DNA of 5,074 nt from positions 1 to 5,074 of the forward strand of contig CALBHK010000410.1 in NCBI GenBank assembly GCA_937894565.1, written 5' to 3'. Below the pieces are notes generated by a model. The model searched no databases. It was not told the DNA's origin and saw only the letters and a program-made list of their open reading frames with translations. How positions within the stretch are numbered: the first letter of the stretch is position 1; every line of letters starts with the position of its first letter. The translations under genes were made by a program, and so were the position numbers. Of this stretch, positions 4,134 through 5,074 are shown piece by piece. The stretch comes from an uncultured Chlamydiae bacterium. Lineage in GTDB: Bacteria > Chlamydiota > Chlamydiia > Chlamydiales > CALBHK01.

Positions 4134-4916
4134 ATGTCAGAGATGAGTTTTCAAATTTTGGGTTCTGATTTGCAGTATGTAGAAGTCACTTTGCCACCAC
4201 AATGTTCAGTGATTGGGGAGCAAGGTGCGATGATGTATATGGATAATTATTTAGACGTCAAAACCATTTTAGGTGATGGTAATGGTTTTTTTAGTGCGCT
4301 AAAACGCTCATTAACAGGCGAGTCTTTATTTAGTAGTTTATATACCAATAATAGCGGACAAAATCAGCGCGTTGCCTTTGCTGCGCCAACTGTTGGCAAA
4401 ATTATTGCTGTTAATTTGGCCGAAATTGGTGGTGAATTAATTTGCCAACGTGGTGCTTTTTTAGCAGGTGAAGTGGGGACAGAAGTTAAATTAGCACGAC
4501 AAAAGAAAATTCGTGTTGGTTTTTTGGGCGGTGAAGGTTTTATTATTCAGCGTATTACTGGTAAAGGTTGGGTGTTTATTAATGCTACTGGTGGATTAAC
4601 CGAAATGAATTTAGCCCCAAACCAAACTTTACAAGTGGATAGTGGTTGTTGGGTGGCCTCAACCTCTGCGGTTACTTATGATATTCATTATGCAGGTAAA
4701 GTTAAGACCGCTTTATTTGGTGGAGAAGGTTTATTTTATGCCAGCCTTACAGGGCCGGGAACGGTATGGATGCAGTCGTTACCAATGAAACGATTAAGTG
4801 CTGAGTTGTTAAGTAGTGCAATGACTGGACGTAATCGTGGCGGTTTGTGGGGTAGACTCTATTTACTGGGGATTATTATTGTCATTATTAGCTCTATTTT
4901 GAGTGGCGGAAATTAA
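4134..4916 (+). CDS. AIM24 / TIGR00266 family protein
   Basis: This 260-residue protein is full length for the bacterial TIGR00266/AIM24 family, a beta-rich tryptophan RNA-binding-attenuator-like fold whose bacterial function is not firmly established; the mitochondrial AIM24 supports inner-membrane organisation. Diagnostic segments are SVIGEQGAMMYMDNYLDVKT (residues 25-44), GNGFFSALKRSLTGESLF, the repeated GGEG motifs (FLGGEGFIIQRITGKGWVF and LFGGEGLFYASLTGPGTVW) and MQSLPMKRLSAELLS. A hydrophobic segment, YLLGIIIVIISSIL (about 243-256), lies at the extreme C-terminus and suggests a tail anchor, which fits with the membrane tail of the upstream HNH protein. A good ribosome binding site, AAGGA (4123-4127), lies 6 nt before the ATG. 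The next gene begins 2 nt after its stop. Family assignment is firm; a role in membrane-associated proteostasis or stress would be inference. Confidence 0.92.
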   Translation: MSEMSFQILGSDLQYVEVTLPPQCSVIGEQGAMMYMDNYLDVKTILGDGNGFFSALKRSLTGESLFSSLYTNNSGQNQRVAFAAPTVGKIIAVNLAEIGGELICQRGAFLAGEVGTEVKLARQKKIRVGFLGGEGFIIQRITGKGWVFINATGGLTEMNLAPNQTLQVDSGCWVASTSAVTYDIHYAGKVKTALFGGEGLFYASLTGPGTVWMQSLPMKRLSAELLSSAMTGRNRGGLWGRLYLLGIIIVIISSILSGGN

Positions 4917-4918
4917 AT

Positions 4919-5074
4919 ATGACTGAGCGTATTGCGGTATTGGTTTATGGTGTGGATTTGCCACCAACAGGTGTCAAAGCTTATGCCTATTTTGTCGGTT
5001 ATCGCTTAGTTGTTGAGGGAATGGCCATTGATATTCATATCGAGCAAATGACTATCAGTGTGGGTGGTTTTGAG
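4919..5074 (+). CDS. Unidentified protein, N-terminal part (possibly M48 metalloprotease-linked)
   Basis: An ATG 2 nt after the AIM24 stop opens a frame that stays open to the window end. It gives 52 residues beginning MTERIAVLVYGVDLPPTGVK, followed by AYAYFVGYRLVVEGMAIDIH and IEQMTISVGGFE. This short beta-rich segment resembles the N-terminal domain found ahead of some M48-type metallopeptidases, which bacteria often encode next to TIGR00266 proteins. The HExxH motif would lie beyond the window, so this is a guess from context and weak resemblance. The tight spacing strongly suggests the same operon as AIM24, with translational coupling. No signal peptide is visible. Confidence 0.6.
   Translation, partial: MTERIAVLVYGVDLPPTGVKAYAYFVGYRLVVEGMAIDIHIEQMTISVGGFE

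Noticed and set aside
1..5074. CRISPR arrays, tRNA or rRNA genes
   Set aside because: No regularly spaced direct repeats, no cloverleaf-like segments with a T-loop signature and no rRNA-like sequence were seen by eye.

Overview
The window is a patchwork and not one coherent locus. The left half (to about 2.66 kb) is GC-rich. The right part (from about 2.82 kb) is AT-rich, with many tta/att/ttt codons. At least five genes are cut off mid-domain at places where the reading switches to an unrelated family, often in the opposite orientation. The GC-rich pieces (hutU, the dedD-cvpA pair, an amidohydrolase) look like Beta- or Gammaproteobacteria. The AT-rich tail looks like an AT-rich gammaproteobacterium (Moraxellaceae-like codon use is my guess). 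I cannot name a species, and more than one source genome may be present.

Layout. Positions 1-108 are an internal piece of urocanate hydratase (+). About 109-624 is the 3' part of a dedD-like SPOR gene followed by the 5' part of cvpA (-), in the order usual for dedD-cvpA-purF loci. About 602-2474 is a compact, tightly coupled operon fragment (+): a BtrH-like acyltransferase without its N-terminus, two hotdog-fold PaaI-type thioesterases, and the first 16 codons of a fourth gene. About 2475-2663 is the C-terminus of an amidohydrolase (+). About 2664-2821 is the right end of a Tn3-family transposon: the last part of tnpA plus a complete 38-bp terminal inverted repeat. The repeat lands inside an unrecognised AT-rich gene (2765-3217, -) and supplies that gene's new last 18 codons. 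From about 3238 comes a headless AraC-type regulator, and then an apparently intact AT-rich operon: an HNH endonuclease-like protein with a membrane tail, an AIM24/TIGR00266 protein, and the start of a third gene that runs off the window.

How the genes work together. The BtrH-like gene and the two thioesterases overlap or nearly touch. Their families all handle acyl groups carried on ACP or CoA, so they plausibly belong to a specialised acyl-transfer or polyketide/fatty-acid-type pathway whose other genes are not present. The HNH, AIM24 and third genes are closely spaced and probably co-transcribed. The Tn3 end is the one clear mobile-element signature. It explains the junction at 2821/2822 but not the other breaks, which are either natural shuffling on a mobile element or chimeric assembly/amplification. 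Separating these two explanations is the main question about this window.
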